Assembly: GCA_023053685.1 (NCBI GenBank)
Contig: JALIGW010000002.1
Coordinates: forward strand, 45,573,278 to 45,637,277
From: Diadophis punctatus similis
Taxonomy: Eukaryota > Chordata > Lepidosauria > Squamata > Dipsadidae
Direction: 5' to 3'
DNA length: 64,000 nt
Shown here: piece after piece, positions 1 through 12,027 of the stretch
How the letters are laid out: each line of letters begins with the position of its first letter
Numbering within the stretch: position 1 is the first letter of the stretch
Program-made: the position numbers and the translations under genes
The notes under the pieces: model-generated
Told to the model about the DNA's origin: nothing
What the model saw: the letters and a program-made list of their open reading frames with translations, nothing else
The model's database searches: none

Positions 1-1389
1 GCACAACCAAGCAGCTGGCATTGTATACAGATACATTGGTAGTATGGAGCTGCTCAGTGACATTAGAACCCGGATCTGCGCTCTAGACCAGGTGCCATTC
101 TTCACCCACTTTAACTCAAAGTTGGAAGGGCATTATGACAGTACAGTACACATTGCTGTTATTTGAAACCATGCCATCATTTTAATTAACAGATTACAGT
201 AATCTTCTGAAACAATAATAGGTTTCAATAACATGCCTATTTTCTTTGAGAAACATGTTCTTTGAATCTCATTTTGGCGGATGCATTGCCTGAGTGGGAC
301 CACAGCTTGATGGAGGATTACATCCTTCATCATATTCCCCCCCTTTTTTCTTTTTCTGATTATTTCCTACTTTCTTTTTCTCCTTCCCTATTCCGCATCA
401 GATTACACAGTAGGCTGCCAGAAAAGGAGAGATCATTTTGCTACAGATCCAGTTTGCTACAAACTGAATGGAATTAGAAACTCTTAACGCTGTATAGAAT
501 ATCAAAATGGCTCAGAGAGCATATTGATTAGGAAACAGATATATACCATTCTTTGGAATAAATATACCAAAAATATACAATAATATTGCAGTATCTTTAA
601 CAAGCAGCCATAGTATTGACCAGCAAAATACAGCAAGGGTATTAACACCATACATCTAACTATAAGAGCAGCACTTTATTCATTCTTCACCTAATCTATG
701 TTGGAACAAAGTGGCTCTGACTCAGCAGAGCTCTTGAAGATGTACACTAATTGACTTTGTTGAAATGAATGCATTACAGTAAGAGTATTTCTCTCTGTTA
801 GCAAAGAAAAGAGACTAAGTGCTCTTCTGGCCTACCAAATGCAGGAAACCACAGACTGTAACCATTTTCAGGGCAGATACGTGACTTCACAATTTGTCAT
901 TAAGCTGCATTGTATTGAATGGGGTTCATTCTCCAAGAATTGAATTAAATATGGCAAGGATTAGGTCCTATTCAATACCTTGGAATAAGCCCTGAGTATT
1001 TGTCAGAACATACTTCTGCTATAAAAATTGATAGGCCTCAGGAGAGTAGAATATATTCTTTTGCCCAGAAACTAGCCTTTTCACAAAAAGACTGGACTAG
1101 ATTCTTTACCTATCCATTATTATTCAAGTGTGCAAGTTATCAGAATGAACCCTTATTTGGAACCAATGACAATGGTTCTGTATAATAATTGTGAGCCACC
1201 TGGAACATTTTTTACCATAGAAAAGCAGTATGTAAACAAACGATGAAAATAGGTTTCCTTTAGTGAGTCATCAGAAATTGCCATTAAGGGGAAAATTTGA
1301 CATTATTAAAAAAAACCTTTTTGGTAACACATGAAACTGATGGACATCTTGTACAATAGTACATCCCCATCTTCTACCTATAATCCATG

Positions 1390-1390
<1 letters not shown>
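1..1390. other. No recognisable feature
   Basis: This AT-rich stretch has only short, non-conserved open frames on both strands. By position it should be intron 1 of TRIM36 or DNA beyond it, since TRIM36 starts at 12963 and runs towards base 1. I looked on the minus strand for the RING, B-box and SPRY exons of that gene and recognised none. Confidence 0.5.

Positions 1391-1391
<1 letters not shown>

Positions 1392-1451
<60 letters not shown>
1392..1451. repeat. (CA)n microsatellite
   Basis: About 30 uninterrupted CA dinucleotides are visible. Confidence 0.98.
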
Positions 1452-1454
<3 letters not shown>

Positions 1455-1464
1455 TCTGGAGCAG

Positions 1465-1535
1465 TATTTCTCAATCTTGACAATTTTAAGATGTGTGAAC
1501 TTCAAACTCCCAAGAATTCTCCAGCCAGCATAATG
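1465..1535 (+). repeat. Half copy of the palindromic hAT-like repeat
   Basis: The stretch matches one arm of the element found whole at 15593, 19176, 30712 and 38975 (core: TTTTAAGATGTGTGAACTTC, then a CCCAAGAATTCTCCAGCC-like segment). The second arm is missing, so it is a diverged half copy. Confidence 0.6.
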
Positions 1536-2040
1536 CATAATTGCACTCAGAAGTCAACTAATAACCAATACAGCTTGTGTGGCAATGATGACACATTGGA
1601 AATGCCAACAGGTTCCCTTTACTGCTCATACCCCTGCATTTTGAAACAGGTCTAGTTTCTGGGGGGGTCTTCAAAGGCAGCTCCATGCAGGAGCATTGCA
1701 ATAATCTAGTCACCAGATGATTAGGGTATGAATACCTCTGATTGAGTAAAGGGCACAACCTGTGCACAAGGTGAACCTGTGGAAAGGCCCTCTGGGCCAT
1801 AAACCTATCTGATCTTTAAACAGCACCTATGACACCAGAAAGACCCCAGGTAGTTTATGAGTCTTAAATGGAGAAGTCAGTTTGAGATATGAGGACAAGC
1901 TGATTAACATCAAGCACTTTCAAGATTAGATTTTTAAAAATGTTTTGGGTTATAAAAAAAACTATTTCATTTTGTTGCAGAATGACATGAAAATAGCAGG
2001 AATGGTAGACTACTGAAAAGAATAATCCTAACAAATATCA
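1536..2040. other. No recognisable feature
   Basis: There is no gene or clear repeat. Short open frames here have no family resemblance. Confidence 0.5.
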
Positions 2041-2041
2041 A

Positions 2042-2820
2042 GGGAGCATGATGGCTTAGCACAGTGTTGGCGAACCTTTTCTGCACTGAGTGCCGGAGTG
2101 GGAGTACAGGCGTGCGCGGGGGAGCACCAGAAACCAGAAGAGCAGCTCCCTGACGCGCATGCGTGGGAACGCCGGAAACTGGGAGAGCAATTCCCCAGCA
2201 TGCTTCTGGTTTCCAGCGTGTGCATGTCACCAGGTCTTCCAGTTTCTGGTGTGCATACACGTGAGAAGACCAGCTGGCCGGCGTGCATGTGCACGCTGGA
2301 AACTGGAAGCTCAGCTTCCTGGCACACGCATGCGCGTCAGGGAGCTGCTCTTCCGGTTTCCAGTGTTCCCGCATGCACGAAGACCAGTGGTGTGCTGGAA
2401 CCCGGAAAAGCAACGGGCAACGGCTGGCGTGCCCGGAGAGATGGCTCTGCATGCCACTTCCGGCACGTGTGCCATAGGTTTGCCATCATTGGCTTAGCGG
2501 TTCAAGATGCTGAGCTTGTCATCTGGAAAGCTGAGACCCCAGTTCAAGAAGCCAGTGCCATGTGATGGGGTGAGCTGCCCCAGTTCCTGCAAACCTAGCA
2601 ATTCAAAAGCATGCCAATGCAAATAGATAAATAGGTAGCACTTGGTGGGATGATAACAGTGTTGTGTGTGCCTCAGCATACAGTCATGATAGCTACATGA
2701 CCACAGGAGTGTCTTCAGACAACGCTGGCTACCTCGGCTAAGAAACTGAGATGAGCACATACACCCCTAGAATGTGACATGACTAGACAGGGTAAACCTT
2801 TACTTTTAACAAGCATCAAC
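2042..2820 (+). mobile_element. tRNA-derived SINE, split by a hAT insertion
   Basis: Removing 2062-2491 (plus one target copy) joins a tRNA-like head. The A-box-like segment is around TGGCTTAGCGG (2053-2061 and 2492-2500) and the B-box-like segment is CCAGTTCAAGAAGCC near 2538. A non-tRNA body follows, ending in a T-rich tail near 2815. The body type (segments such as CACATGACCACAGGAGTGTC) is widespread in amniote genomes. The insertion lies inside the A box, which should have disabled polymerase III transcription of this copy. Confidence 0.7.
2062..2491. mobile_element. Non-autonomous hAT element (CAGTGWTGGCGAACC family)
   Basis: The ends are inverted (CAGTGTTGGCGAACC at the left, GGTTTGCCATCATTG at the right). 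They are flanked by GCTTAGCA at 2054-2061 and GCTTAGCG at 2492-2499, an 8-bp duplication with one change. The interior is GC-rich and holds degenerate internal repeats (CATGCGC-like and ACCAGAAAC-like blocks in both orientations). It has no transposase. Related copies are at 18709, 33829 and 34831. Open frames across it are chance products of its composition. Confidence 0.85.
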
Positions 2821-2892
2821 TACTTACCTTCAAAGATTTCACAGATTGATTTGATTAAAGATTTGTCTAACTAAGGCAGTCTTTCAAAGATG

Positions 2893-2990
2893 ATTTCAAA
2901 TTTGACGTTTTTAAGATGTATGGACTTCAACTCCAAGAATTCTTAAAGTTGCCAACATCTTAATGTTGCCAAGTTTGAAAATACTACTTT
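2893..2990. repeat. Diverged palindromic hAT-like repeat
   Basis: The core TTTTTAAGATGTATGGACTTC and a downstream TTGCCAAGTTTGAAAATAC match the two ends of the palindromic family, with internal loss. Confidence 0.6.
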
Positions 2991-3499
2991 AAGCAATCCA
3001 ATTGCGCATTGCCTTGATAAAGGTTGATATTGAGTAGTTCAAGAATAGACTCAATCAGCAAGAAGAAGGGCGTAGCAATATTCCCAAAGAATGTGTTTTT
3101 GGAATAATAGGAAGCCCAAATGGAAATGCTAATAAAGCCGTCTCTAACTTATTAGGGACTTCAACAGCCTGTCCCTCCACTCCCCACCTCACCCATATAA
3201 TATGCTGTTTGGAGATTGTGAAACTTCAATACCACAATGAGAAATAAAGTTTATTGCCACAATAAAGTTATTCTAAAGGGAATGCAGGTTTTCAGCCTTT
3301 CAAGAAGAACATTAGACAAAAACATTACAATAAGTCCTGAATCATTTCCTGAAAGAAGACAGTTTTTCCTATTATAGCCCTTATTGTTATCACTGCAAAA
3401 GAAAGCATTTTAGCACTCAGTAACATGAAACTACTGCTTATGCATAGATTAGTCCTCCGAATGGTCATAATTAACTTCTAGTTCAATATTTTTCATCTC
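2991..3499. other. No recognisable feature
   Basis: Nothing supportable was seen. Confidence 0.5.
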
Positions 3500-3573
3500 C
3501 TATGATGGTTGGAGAATTCTGAGAGTTGAAGTCCACACATCTTAAAATTGCCAAGATGGAAAAACATTGTTAA
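3500..3573 (-). repeat. Half copy of the palindromic hAT-like repeat
   Basis: GGAGAATTCTGAGAGTTGAAG followed by CCACACATCTTAAAATTGCC matches the right arm of the family; the left arm is lost. Confidence 0.65.
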
Positions 3574-5088
3574 GTACCAGACTCTTTTGTTGTCTGGGAC
3601 CAGCATGTAAACAGGACAAAATGTTAACTAGCTAGAAAGAGTTTCCAAGTTGTATCGATTTCGTATCACTTGAGCATTCTACTGAACTCTTTCTTCTGTT
3701 CAATCTTAAGCAAAGGTATTGAATCCTCCACATTTATTATTTTTTGAAACTTGTATTCCTCTTTTCTCCCAGTGACTAGTGCTCCAGGGAATAACAAATG
3801 TATTGATTTACATTACTACCACATTTATGAGAGATTATAATAAAACTCAAATTAATTATGTCCAACACATAGTTAAAAAATAATTCTTAAAGCTGTCAAA
3901 TCCTTTAAAAATTACTATAATCAAGTTAAATTATAATGCGCATGCAGTGGCAAATCTTAATTAAAAGTCTTTCTAAACAGGTCAGTTTTCAAAAGATAGG
4001 GAGGTTATCCAGCTTTTGTAAAAGGATGATCCCTAGAAATGCAAGATGTTCTTGCATTTCCTTGAATTTCACATGGGGAAAAATTTGGAATGTCCCAACC
4101 TGAAACATGTGCACTGGACAGATAATATCCATTGAAAAATCATTCTTTATGTGCCATTGAATTGTTTTCAACTCCTAGCAACCATATAGATTTTCCCATG
4201 ACGATCTATTTGTAACTTGTTCTTTCAATTCTCTCTGCAATCCACTCATCACTACTGTAATCAAGTCCATCCATCTTACTTCTGGTCATCCTCTTGTCCT
4301 CTTTCTTTACACCTTTTCCAGCATTACGGACTTTCCCAGAGCAATGAACCCCAGGTGAACTAAATAATGGGAAGGGACCAATAACTACAGTTACTATGTG
4401 AGATGGTTGGCTATATAATGTGTTTAAATAATTACTTTTATTTTTTAGCAGCATGAGGTGAAATTTTTATATAACACAAATTACTTTTGACGAACCCATG
4501 TTTGTGAGGAAGATCACAGTCTTGAACTCTACTTAAACCTCACCCCAAGACTTTGAAATTGAAATCACCAAACCCCATAAGCTATGGAGATTATAAAATC
4601 AGACAAGGTATATAGTCAAGGAGGTCAGGAATGGGCTTTTTATCTCATAAAACAAAAAGCAGAAGCAGAATTCCCAATTTGTCCTTATATAGCCCAACAA
4701 TATAAGTATTCACAGTCCATCATCTCATGAATAGAGCGCCTGATTGCCACCAAACTTTCTTTGATGAGAAAGTGGATTTAATTGTGAATTAACTTGATCT
4801 TATTACACAGGCATTTGGCATTTACAAGCAACAGCCTGAGACCGAAGATCTCACCGACTTCTAGATATACTTTTCCCTTGAACAATTTTTCTGGAGCTCT
4901 TTCCTGAATCTTTTCCTATTCATTACTGCCTCAATATGCCCATCACCACTCATTATGTTATTGGATTGTCTGAATTTGTCTGATACTATTTCTAGCTGTT
5001 CTCTGCAAATACCAATTCCCCAGGTATTTTGCCACCACCTTTTGAGTTCAGCTTCATTTTGCACATATGAAAAAATGACTTTCAATGT
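3574..5088. other. No assigned feature; one unexplained short ORF
   Basis: There is no recognised gene. A 74-codon frame on the minus strand (4861-5085) has ordinary protein composition, including the segments KRWWQNTWGIGICREQ and NRKRFRKELQ. It has no splice context I could tie to TRIM36 and no family I recognise. It ends next to a SINE and may be a fragment of a mobile element. Confidence 0.4.
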
Positions 5089-5089
5089 A

Positions 5090-5342
5090 TTTATTTATTT
5101 ATTTATTTTGTGAGATTTATATACCACCTCACAGTGCAAGCACTCTCTAAGTGGTTTACACCAGTAAGCAATGTATATTTATATTGCCCCCAACAATCTG
5201 GGTCCTCATTTTACCTACCTCGGAAGGATGGAAGGCTGAGTCAACCTTGAGCCGGTGAGATATGAACCGCTGACCTGAGGATCAGTGTCAGCTAAAGTGG
5301 CCTGCAGTACCTGCCTCTAACCGCTGCGCCACCTCAGCTCTT
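5090..5342 (-). mobile_element. tRNA-derived SINE (minus)
   Basis: On the minus strand the element reads GAGCTGAGGTGGCGCAGCGG (A box), then GCGGTTCATATCTCACCGGC (B box), the segment CAACCTTGACTCAGCCTTCC and a tail rich in TAAA. It closely matches the plus-strand copy at 48489. The body between B box and tail resembles the core and 3' part of MIR-type SINEs; the exact family is not assigned. Confidence 0.85.
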
Positions 5343-5394
5343 TTACAGATTTTACAATACATTTACAGATTTCACATTTTCTGTACCTCAACTT

Positions 5395-6400
5395 AAAACC
5401 TTTGTGATCATATTGAAAGCAACTGCGTTCTCTTCGCTGATGATATAAAACTATTCAACACCACTGACAATGCTGCTACACTACAAAAAGACCTTGAGGA
5501 TCTGTCAGAATGGTCAAACAATTGGCAACTCCAAATCTCAACCAACAAATGCTCTGTCTTACACATTGGCAAAAAAAAAAAATCAGAACACAAAATTTAA
5601 TCTGGGCCGATATGACCTCGTAGACGACCCTCACTCTGTTAAGACCTTGGAGTACTCATGTCGAATGATCTAAGTGCCAGAGCTCACTGTAACAGCATTG
5701 CCAAAAAGGCATTAAAAGTTGTTAACCTAATCTTGTGTAGCTTCTTCTCCAGTAATATTGAACTACCATACAAACTGGGGCATACAAAACTTTTGCTAGA
5801 CCAATTCTTGAATACAGCTCATCTGTCTGGAACCCGCACTGCATATCAAACATTAATACAATTGAACGAGTCCAGAGATATTTCACGAGAAGAGTCCTCC
5901 ACTCCTCTGCTCGCAACAAAATACCTTATGCCACTAGACTTGAAATTTTGGGCCTAGACAACTTAGAACTTCTCCGTCTTCGATCCAACCTAAGCATAGC
6001 ACATAAAATTATCCGCTACAATGTCCCACCTGTCAATGAATACTTCAGCTTCAACCACAACAATACACGAGCACACAATAGATACAAACTAAAGGTAAAC
6101 CACTCCAAATTCGATTGCAGAAAATACAACTTCAGTAACAGAGTTGTCAACGCCTGGAATGCACTACCTGACTCTGAGGTTTCTTCCCCAAACCCCCAAA
6201 ACTTTAACCTTAGACTGTCTACTGTCAACCTCACCCCATTCCTAAGAGGTCTTTAAGTGGCGTGCATAAGCGCACCAGCGTGCCTACCGTCCCTGTCCTA
6301 ATGTTCTCTTTTATTCATATCCATTTCATGTATTCATAATTATGTTTTTATATCTGTTATCTAATACATGCCTGATGAAATAAATAAATAAATAAATAAA
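5395..6400 (+). pseudogene. LINE fragment: reverse transcriptase C-terminal part and 3' end
   Basis: A plus-strand LINE (Jockey superfamily, CR1/L2-like by appearance) survives from the reverse-transcriptase palm motif onward. The box reads FADD at 5433-5444 within CVLFADDIKLFN. Frameshifts then split the coding region. The C-terminal block (5948-6256) contains NLELLRLRSNLSIAHK and FSNRVVNAWNALPDSEV and ends at a natural stop, followed by a short 3' UTR and an (AAATA)n-type tail at 6378-6403. It is 5'-truncated, as LINE copies usually are, and inactive. A second copy of the same family lies on the minus strand at 8279-9035. Confidence 0.8.
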
Positions 6401-6403
6401 CCT

Positions 6404-6787
6404 TATTGTTGATCCCTGCCCATTACAGCTGCCCACTCATGAGGCTGATGTAGGTAGGAATTCCTTCCCCCTTCTGTCACTTTGGGGAAATTCTCTTCCT
6501 TGAGTTTGAGTATCCAGTCCTTCTGTTAGTCAGTCCTTCTGTTAGTCACTGCTCAGTATATTTCCATGCCACATTGGCTCATATATTAGAGAACATTATT
6601 ATTACTTATTATTACTTATTATTATTATTGCGGTTTCTCTTTCATTTTATCAATTGCCATTCTCACATTTTTCTTCTTTCTCAGTCCCATTCCTCTTTAA
6701 TCAAATTTTGATTAGTGATCAAATCTCCTTCTGCAGAAACATTTTACACCAACTCCATATACTGCCCTCTATTCTTATAATACAATC
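6404..6787. other. No recognisable feature apart from a short (TTA)n run
   Basis: An ATT/ACTT-rich simple repeat sits near 6597-6628. Nothing else is supportable. Confidence 0.5.
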
Positions 6788-6968
6788 CAGCGGCCCCCAA
6801 CCTTTTGGGCACCAGGGACAGGTTCCATGGAGAGGTTTTTCCGCGGACTGGAGGGGGCATGATTTCATGTGCTGCCTGCATCCCATGGATGGGACTTTTT
6901 TAAGTGGCCTGGTTTCTCATATGTTGCAGACTAATGCTGGTCCATGGACCTGGGGTTGGGGACTCCCA
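6788..6968. mobile_element. Charlie-like hAT fragment (CAGCGGCCCCCAACC ends)
   Basis: It starts CAGCGGCCCCCAACCTTTTG and ends near GGTTGGGGACTCCCA, giving inverted ends. The interior (CACCAGGGACAGG, GGGACTTTT) matches the same family at 53389-53557. The flanking 8-mers agree only in part (ATACAATC and CTCTAATC), so the copy is probably old or the ends are eroded. Confidence 0.7.
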
Positions 6969-7202
6969 CTCTAATCAACAGTGCTACCTTTCACTTTTTT
7001 CTCAAGGTTCACTCTTCCATGACTGACTGCCAGCTCTTTTGAAAGGGTCCCAGCCTTAAAAATTCTCCCTTGTATTCAGATATATTGGGCTTATATTATA
7101 GGACCCAGGAGACACACTATATTTACCTAGGCCCCAGTGTAGATAATTTCCCAAGATATCAAAAGCATCATCCATAACCAAGGCTGAAAAATGGATCTAG
7201 AT

Positions 7203-7337
7203 CAGGGGTGTCAAACTCGCAGCCCATGGGCCAGATGCGTCACATGCTGCCGACGCCTACCCCCGTTTTAGTGAAGGGGAAAAAAGTAATGATACATCAT
7301 GTCATGACAATGTGATGCCGCAAGTTTGACACCCCTG
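7203..7337. mobile_element. Short hAT element with perfect 8-bp duplication
   Basis: CAGGGGTGTCAAACTCGC at the left and GCAAGTTTGACACCCCTG at the right form inverted ends of a 135-bp element. It is flanked by ATCTAGAT on both sides (7195-7202 and 7338-7345). The target fits the NTCTAGAN preference described for Charlie/MER1-type hAT elements. Confidence 0.92.
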
Positions 7338-7345
7338 ATCTAGAT

Positions 7346-8278
7346 AGTTGATGTCATCCATTCATCTCCTTGAAATTCAGAACTTTGCCCAGGAGTAGAA
7401 TATCTGAAACTGGTTGGAAATTATCCAACCTGGACAAGAATTGAAAAAGAAATGGATAGCACTTAATTAGGGTATTTAGTACCACCTTTTGTCAGCTTAG
7501 CCAGAACTTATCTCAACTTTTATTAGCTAAAAAAAAACAGTAAACACGTGAAAAGGAGATTCTCCTTTTCAGAGAAAGACTCTCTGAAAAATAATCTATT
7601 ATAACTGGATAAGCCATAATTACACCTATTGGATTTGTATCATATGTAATTGGCACAATTCCAAACCACTAAACCAAACTAAAAAGTTCCATAAAAACTG
7701 ATTAAGAGCAAGCTGCTGAATACTCCAAATACTTTATACACAAACAAGAATGCTGTGAGGTTTTCGCTATGCTAGAATGGTCCACTGGAGATTTCTGTAC
7801 AGGCACAACCTTGGTATAGAGTAGTATTTCTTACCCATCACCACCTCCCTGGAACTGATCTCCAAATAGGTTCTAACCTATACTGTCTTAGCTTTCTGCT
7901 AATATCAATCTACGTTTCTTTCATATTTCATTGCTGCGGACTATGAAAAAGCAAAAACTCCTTTGGCTTTCCTGAACAGGAGAAAACACTCAGGGGCAAT
8001 TCATGCAATCATCCAACTCATTTCCTTTTCTAGAAGTGAGCTAGGGCTTTAACAGAACTGATCAAGGTAATGGAAAAATGTACAAGCCTGTCAGGAAATT
8101 TGGATAAATTATGGAATAATCAGCTGTGATAGTCAAACAAGGAACTCAGAATATTTTACAGCTGCAATTGAAGCTATACAGCTGCTTACCAAATTTCTTG
8201 GGTCAAGCATAAGCTTTAGCCACATTTCAAATCCTTTGTCATACCAAATTGTTGTAGTCTTCCTCAACATTTACATTA
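7346..8278. other. No recognisable feature
   Basis: AT-rich, presumably intronic or intergenic. A short self-complementary stretch near 7545-7590 (GAGATTCTCCTTTTCAGAG) is the only local structure seen. Confidence 0.5.
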
Positions 8279-9035
8279 CAATGTATTTGTATTTGTTTAT
8301 TTGTCAAGCATATGTGATTAAAAGCAAAGTATAAAAAGTAAAATCATGATTGAATATATAGGTAATAGTACAAGCATGAATAAGAGTAAAAGAAGTATGA
8401 ATATATGGGTACATTAGGACAGGAATGGTAGGCACGATTGTGCGCTTATGCACGCCCCTTACCGACCTCTTAGGAATGGGGTGAGGTCGATGGTAGATAG
8501 TCTAAGGTTGAAGTTTTTGGGGTTTGGGGAAGAAACTACTGAGTCAGGTAAAGTGTTCCAGGCTTTGACCACTTTGTTGTTGAAGTCGAATTTTTTGCAA
8601 TCAAGTTTGGAGCAGTTTACATTAAGTTTGTATCTATTGTGAGCTCATGTATTATTGCGGTTGAGGCTGAAGTAGTCGTTAACAGGTAGGACATTGTGGC
8701 AGATAATTTTGTGAGCTACACTTAGGTCAGATCGAAGGTGGCGTAGTTCTAAATTTTCAAGTCCCAAAATTTCAAGTCTGGTTTCATAAGGTATTCTGTT
8801 GTGAACAGAGGAATGTAATACTCTTCTTGTGAAGTATCTCTGGACATTCTCAATTGTGTTAATGTCTGATATGTAGTGTGGGTTCCAGACAGATGAGCTG
8901 TATTCAAGAACCGGTCTAGTTTTGTATGCTCTGGTTAAGAGTACAATGTTACCAGAGAAGAAGCTACGCAATGTTAGGTTAACCACTCTTAATGCCTTCT
9001 TAGCTATGATGTTGCAATGGGCTCTGGCACTAATG
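8279..9035 (-). pseudogene. LINE 3' fragment (minus), same family as 5395-6400
   Basis: The minus-strand frames give VLEYSSSVWNPHYISD, NVQRYFTRRVLHSSVHNRIP and NLELRHLRSDLSVAHKI, then after an in-frame stop RAHNRYKLNV and DLTPFLRGR before a natural stop near 8448. The 3' UTR runs down to about 8279. The copy begins downstream of the FADD box, so it is more severely 5'-truncated than the one at 5395. The two give a useful pairwise age estimate. Confidence 0.8.
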
Positions 9036-10717
9036 TAAATTAAACTCAGAAGACAGCAAACATACTACATACAGTATGTTCAACCTAAAGCATTAATTAC
9101 CTAAGCAGTGTATCAGTTCATTTTAATTAGTGCAGCTTCTTCCCATTTCTCTAGATGAATGGGATGACTCTGGATGACTAAATGAATATCAGTTGCACAA
9201 GATTAGATGAAGATCGAAAATGTTTTTTTAACTATTGCTGCCCTAAAAAAAGTGACATTGTGCTGAATACTAGATGAAAAGAAAGGAGATTCTTCCTTAC
9301 TAAAAATATTAAAACTATCCAGAATATAAGTCTGCATTATTTAGCATTTGCACCCATTACTTTTAAAAACCTAAATTTAGTTTCTGCTTATAATCAAAAC
9401 ATGCATCTACTAGGGATGTGTAGTTAAATGACTTAAAATTCAGTCCTAAGAGCAGGATTTTTCAGATTGGATATTCCCTATAGGTGAAGTAGCCAGATTC
9501 CAGTTTGGTGCCTAAGTGAAGCTCTGGTTCTGAGCTGTTTTTATCTGCAGCTTTAAGTCACTGCAAGGCGTAGTGCATAGCAGCTGGAACAACCACTAAT
9601 GTTTTTGTTATAGACACAAATGAACATGTTGATATGGTCAAAGTTTGGGATGTGCCCAACTCCTAACATTTCAGACTGCTGTAGTTATATTCCCTGCTCT
9701 CTGACTGCTGGCCATTTTGCATTAGGATGCAGGATAGATTTGGCAGCTGGTTTCTGCAGAGGCATCTACCCACTTTCCAAGCCACTTTCAAGGTTTTACA
9801 TGGTTTCACTAACCCTATTTTTTAAACATGACTTTAGTGTTCTTTTGAAGGAACACTAGGCTTCTGTTTAAAAAAAAGACCAATGCTTACCTCAACATGT
9901 TGCACAAAGAATGATTTAAACCGGGCAACAGAACCAGGTTCTATCACCCAAAAGACACTGCATTACAATGTTTGTGCTAATTCTGTTGACAATGGTTTTT
10001 TAATTTTTAATTGGGAGCGGGCAGAATTATTCTACTTTATTCCCCAGCCTGCTTCTTGATGCTGATGTTCATAGCCAGCAGCAGAATGTTATTTATTTGC
10101 AGAACTGAGGATGAACTTATTTCTCCACTTTTCACTCTTTGTCTGCTACTTACAATTCTATCTTTGGACATGAGTTTGGCACTCTTTGAGAAGACTACCA
10201 TACTCATATTCAGAAATAGCCTGATTGATAGTTTTGGCATGTAACGCTTATGAGTTGTAGGTTGAGCAACTTAACAAATGCATCATTCCACCTGACATTA
10301 AGGAGAATAATTTTCCCACTCACAGGTAACGATATAAAAGAACAAAGCCAGGAGAAATCTATTTTCCTTAACTTATCCCATTTTAAAACAGCAAGGGCAA
10401 CACTATTCACTGGTCTCATCACTGAGGCATAAAAGGATCAGCAATGACAACAGCACAATTTGTACTTTCCTACTACTCACAGGGAAGGAAAACATTTTGA
10501 CATGGCTGTTAAAATGCCCACATTCAAGATCCCTCTTACTGATTTATATTATGTTCTAGCACACCCCCAGCCATTTCAGAAGCAATTACAGCAAGTGATA
10601 CTTATCACTAATGGGATCCTATCATAATTTCCATGAAAAATACCAGAAGGTGTTAACATAAGTTATGCAGGCAAGATTCAGTCCAAGGGATCTATCACTT
10701 CCTTCTTAAAATTTATG
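9036..10717. other. No recognisable feature
   Basis: No convincing coding, RNA or repeat signal was seen. Overlapping open frames near 10011-10432 on both strands lack any recognisable motif. Confidence 0.5.
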
Positions 10718-10725
10718 CCCTTCAT

Positions 10726-11098
10726 CAGGGGTAGGTTCCTCCCGGTTCGGACCAGATCGCCCGAACCGTTAGCAACCCGCTGGTGACGCGACGATGGCAT
10801 CACGGATCCGGTTCGGTCGGTGCCAGTCCGTGGGCACCATCTTTTGGGGGGAATTTTTGGTGAATTTTTCCGTGTTTGGATGGCTTATCCTCTTCCGTGG
10901 CTTGAAAAAGAGCCCTCCCACCCACCCCCGAGTTAATACTGACCTTAATTTCTTCGCCCAAAGCACAGCTGATGAGCTCCTCAGCTGTGTTTCGGGCTGA
11001 ATCCTGCTACTGAGCATGCGCGGAAGTGAAATTGCATGGGGAGAACGCGAAATGTCGCGATGCAAACCGATGGCGAAGATAGGTGGAACCCATCTCTG
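10726..11098. mobile_element. Non-autonomous hAT element (CAGGGGTRGGTTCC family)
   Basis: The ends CAGGGGTAGGTTCCTCCC and GGTGGAACCCATCTCTG are inverted. They are flanked by a perfect 8-bp duplication, CCCTTCAT (10718-10725 and 11099-11106). The interior shares GGTTCGGACC, CGATGGCATCACGG and GAGCATGCGCGGAAG with the copy at 20818. It has no transposase. GC content is well above that of the flanks. Confidence 0.93.
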
Positions 11099-11106
11099 CC
11101 CTTCAT

Positions 11107-12025
11107 GTGTGTTGGGTTACAATGATAGATTATGCTGAATAGGTAGAATGTGAGTTACTGCACAACACATTTGGAAGACAGCTCCAGTGTAGAAGATTTT
11201 GCCTCCCTGTGCAAGATACATATTATCCCAAGAACTTCTACCTCCTAAATCAGACAGTGTAAGACACATGGTGATTCAGAAATAAGTTTTACTACTATTC
11301 AATGCGTTGTACTCCTAAATCTAATTTACACAATTTTAAAATCTTTGCTTTCAACAATTTTCCCAAGTGACATAGAAAAAAAAAAGATTAAAAACAAAGA
11401 TTAAAGAAACCTGGTTGCAATCAATAGAGATGCTTCAGGTGTAGAAACAGCTCAGCTGTAAAAGCCTAGGATGGGGATGATGCAGCTAATTATCCACGTT
11501 ACACTTTCAGCTGTAGCTTTGCAGTAAGTTTCAACGGCCATCCTGTGGAATTGCTATAATTCAGAACGTCACCATGGAGAACAAACTACACATTGATTTT
11601 CATTCTACTTTTTATTTTAATTCCCAGACCATGAAATTATCAATCATATTAATGAGAAACTAATCAATGATATCATTCATTAATTATACAACCTCAACAT
11701 CTTTTGTCTCTAGTACTTGTTGAATTGTGACAGGAATTGCTACCATACTGAGTTCACCACATGCTTAACCAAACTCTGCACTGCATAAAATGGTTTTGCT
11801 TGGTTTTTACGTCATAGTTTAGTGTACCTTGTAAACCCAGTCAATTGTGGTTCATTTAACACCTTGGCTTAACAACTTGCATAATTGAAGGAAGCTAATA
11901 CAAGCAAAGAGACACTTTTTTCAAATACCTAGTAGCCGTTTTCGCATATCATACTTACCAGTTATCTGAACCATGGTTTAACACAGATTTCAGGCTTCAT
12001 ATGCCACATTCACTGAACCGTGAAC
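11107..12025. other. No recognisable feature
   Basis: AT-rich sequence without a supportable gene or repeat. Confidence 0.5.
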
Positions 12026-12027
12026 TA

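Noticed and set aside
2028..2565. Overlapping 64-161 codon frames
   Set aside because: They cross a GC-rich non-coding hAT element and its SINE host.
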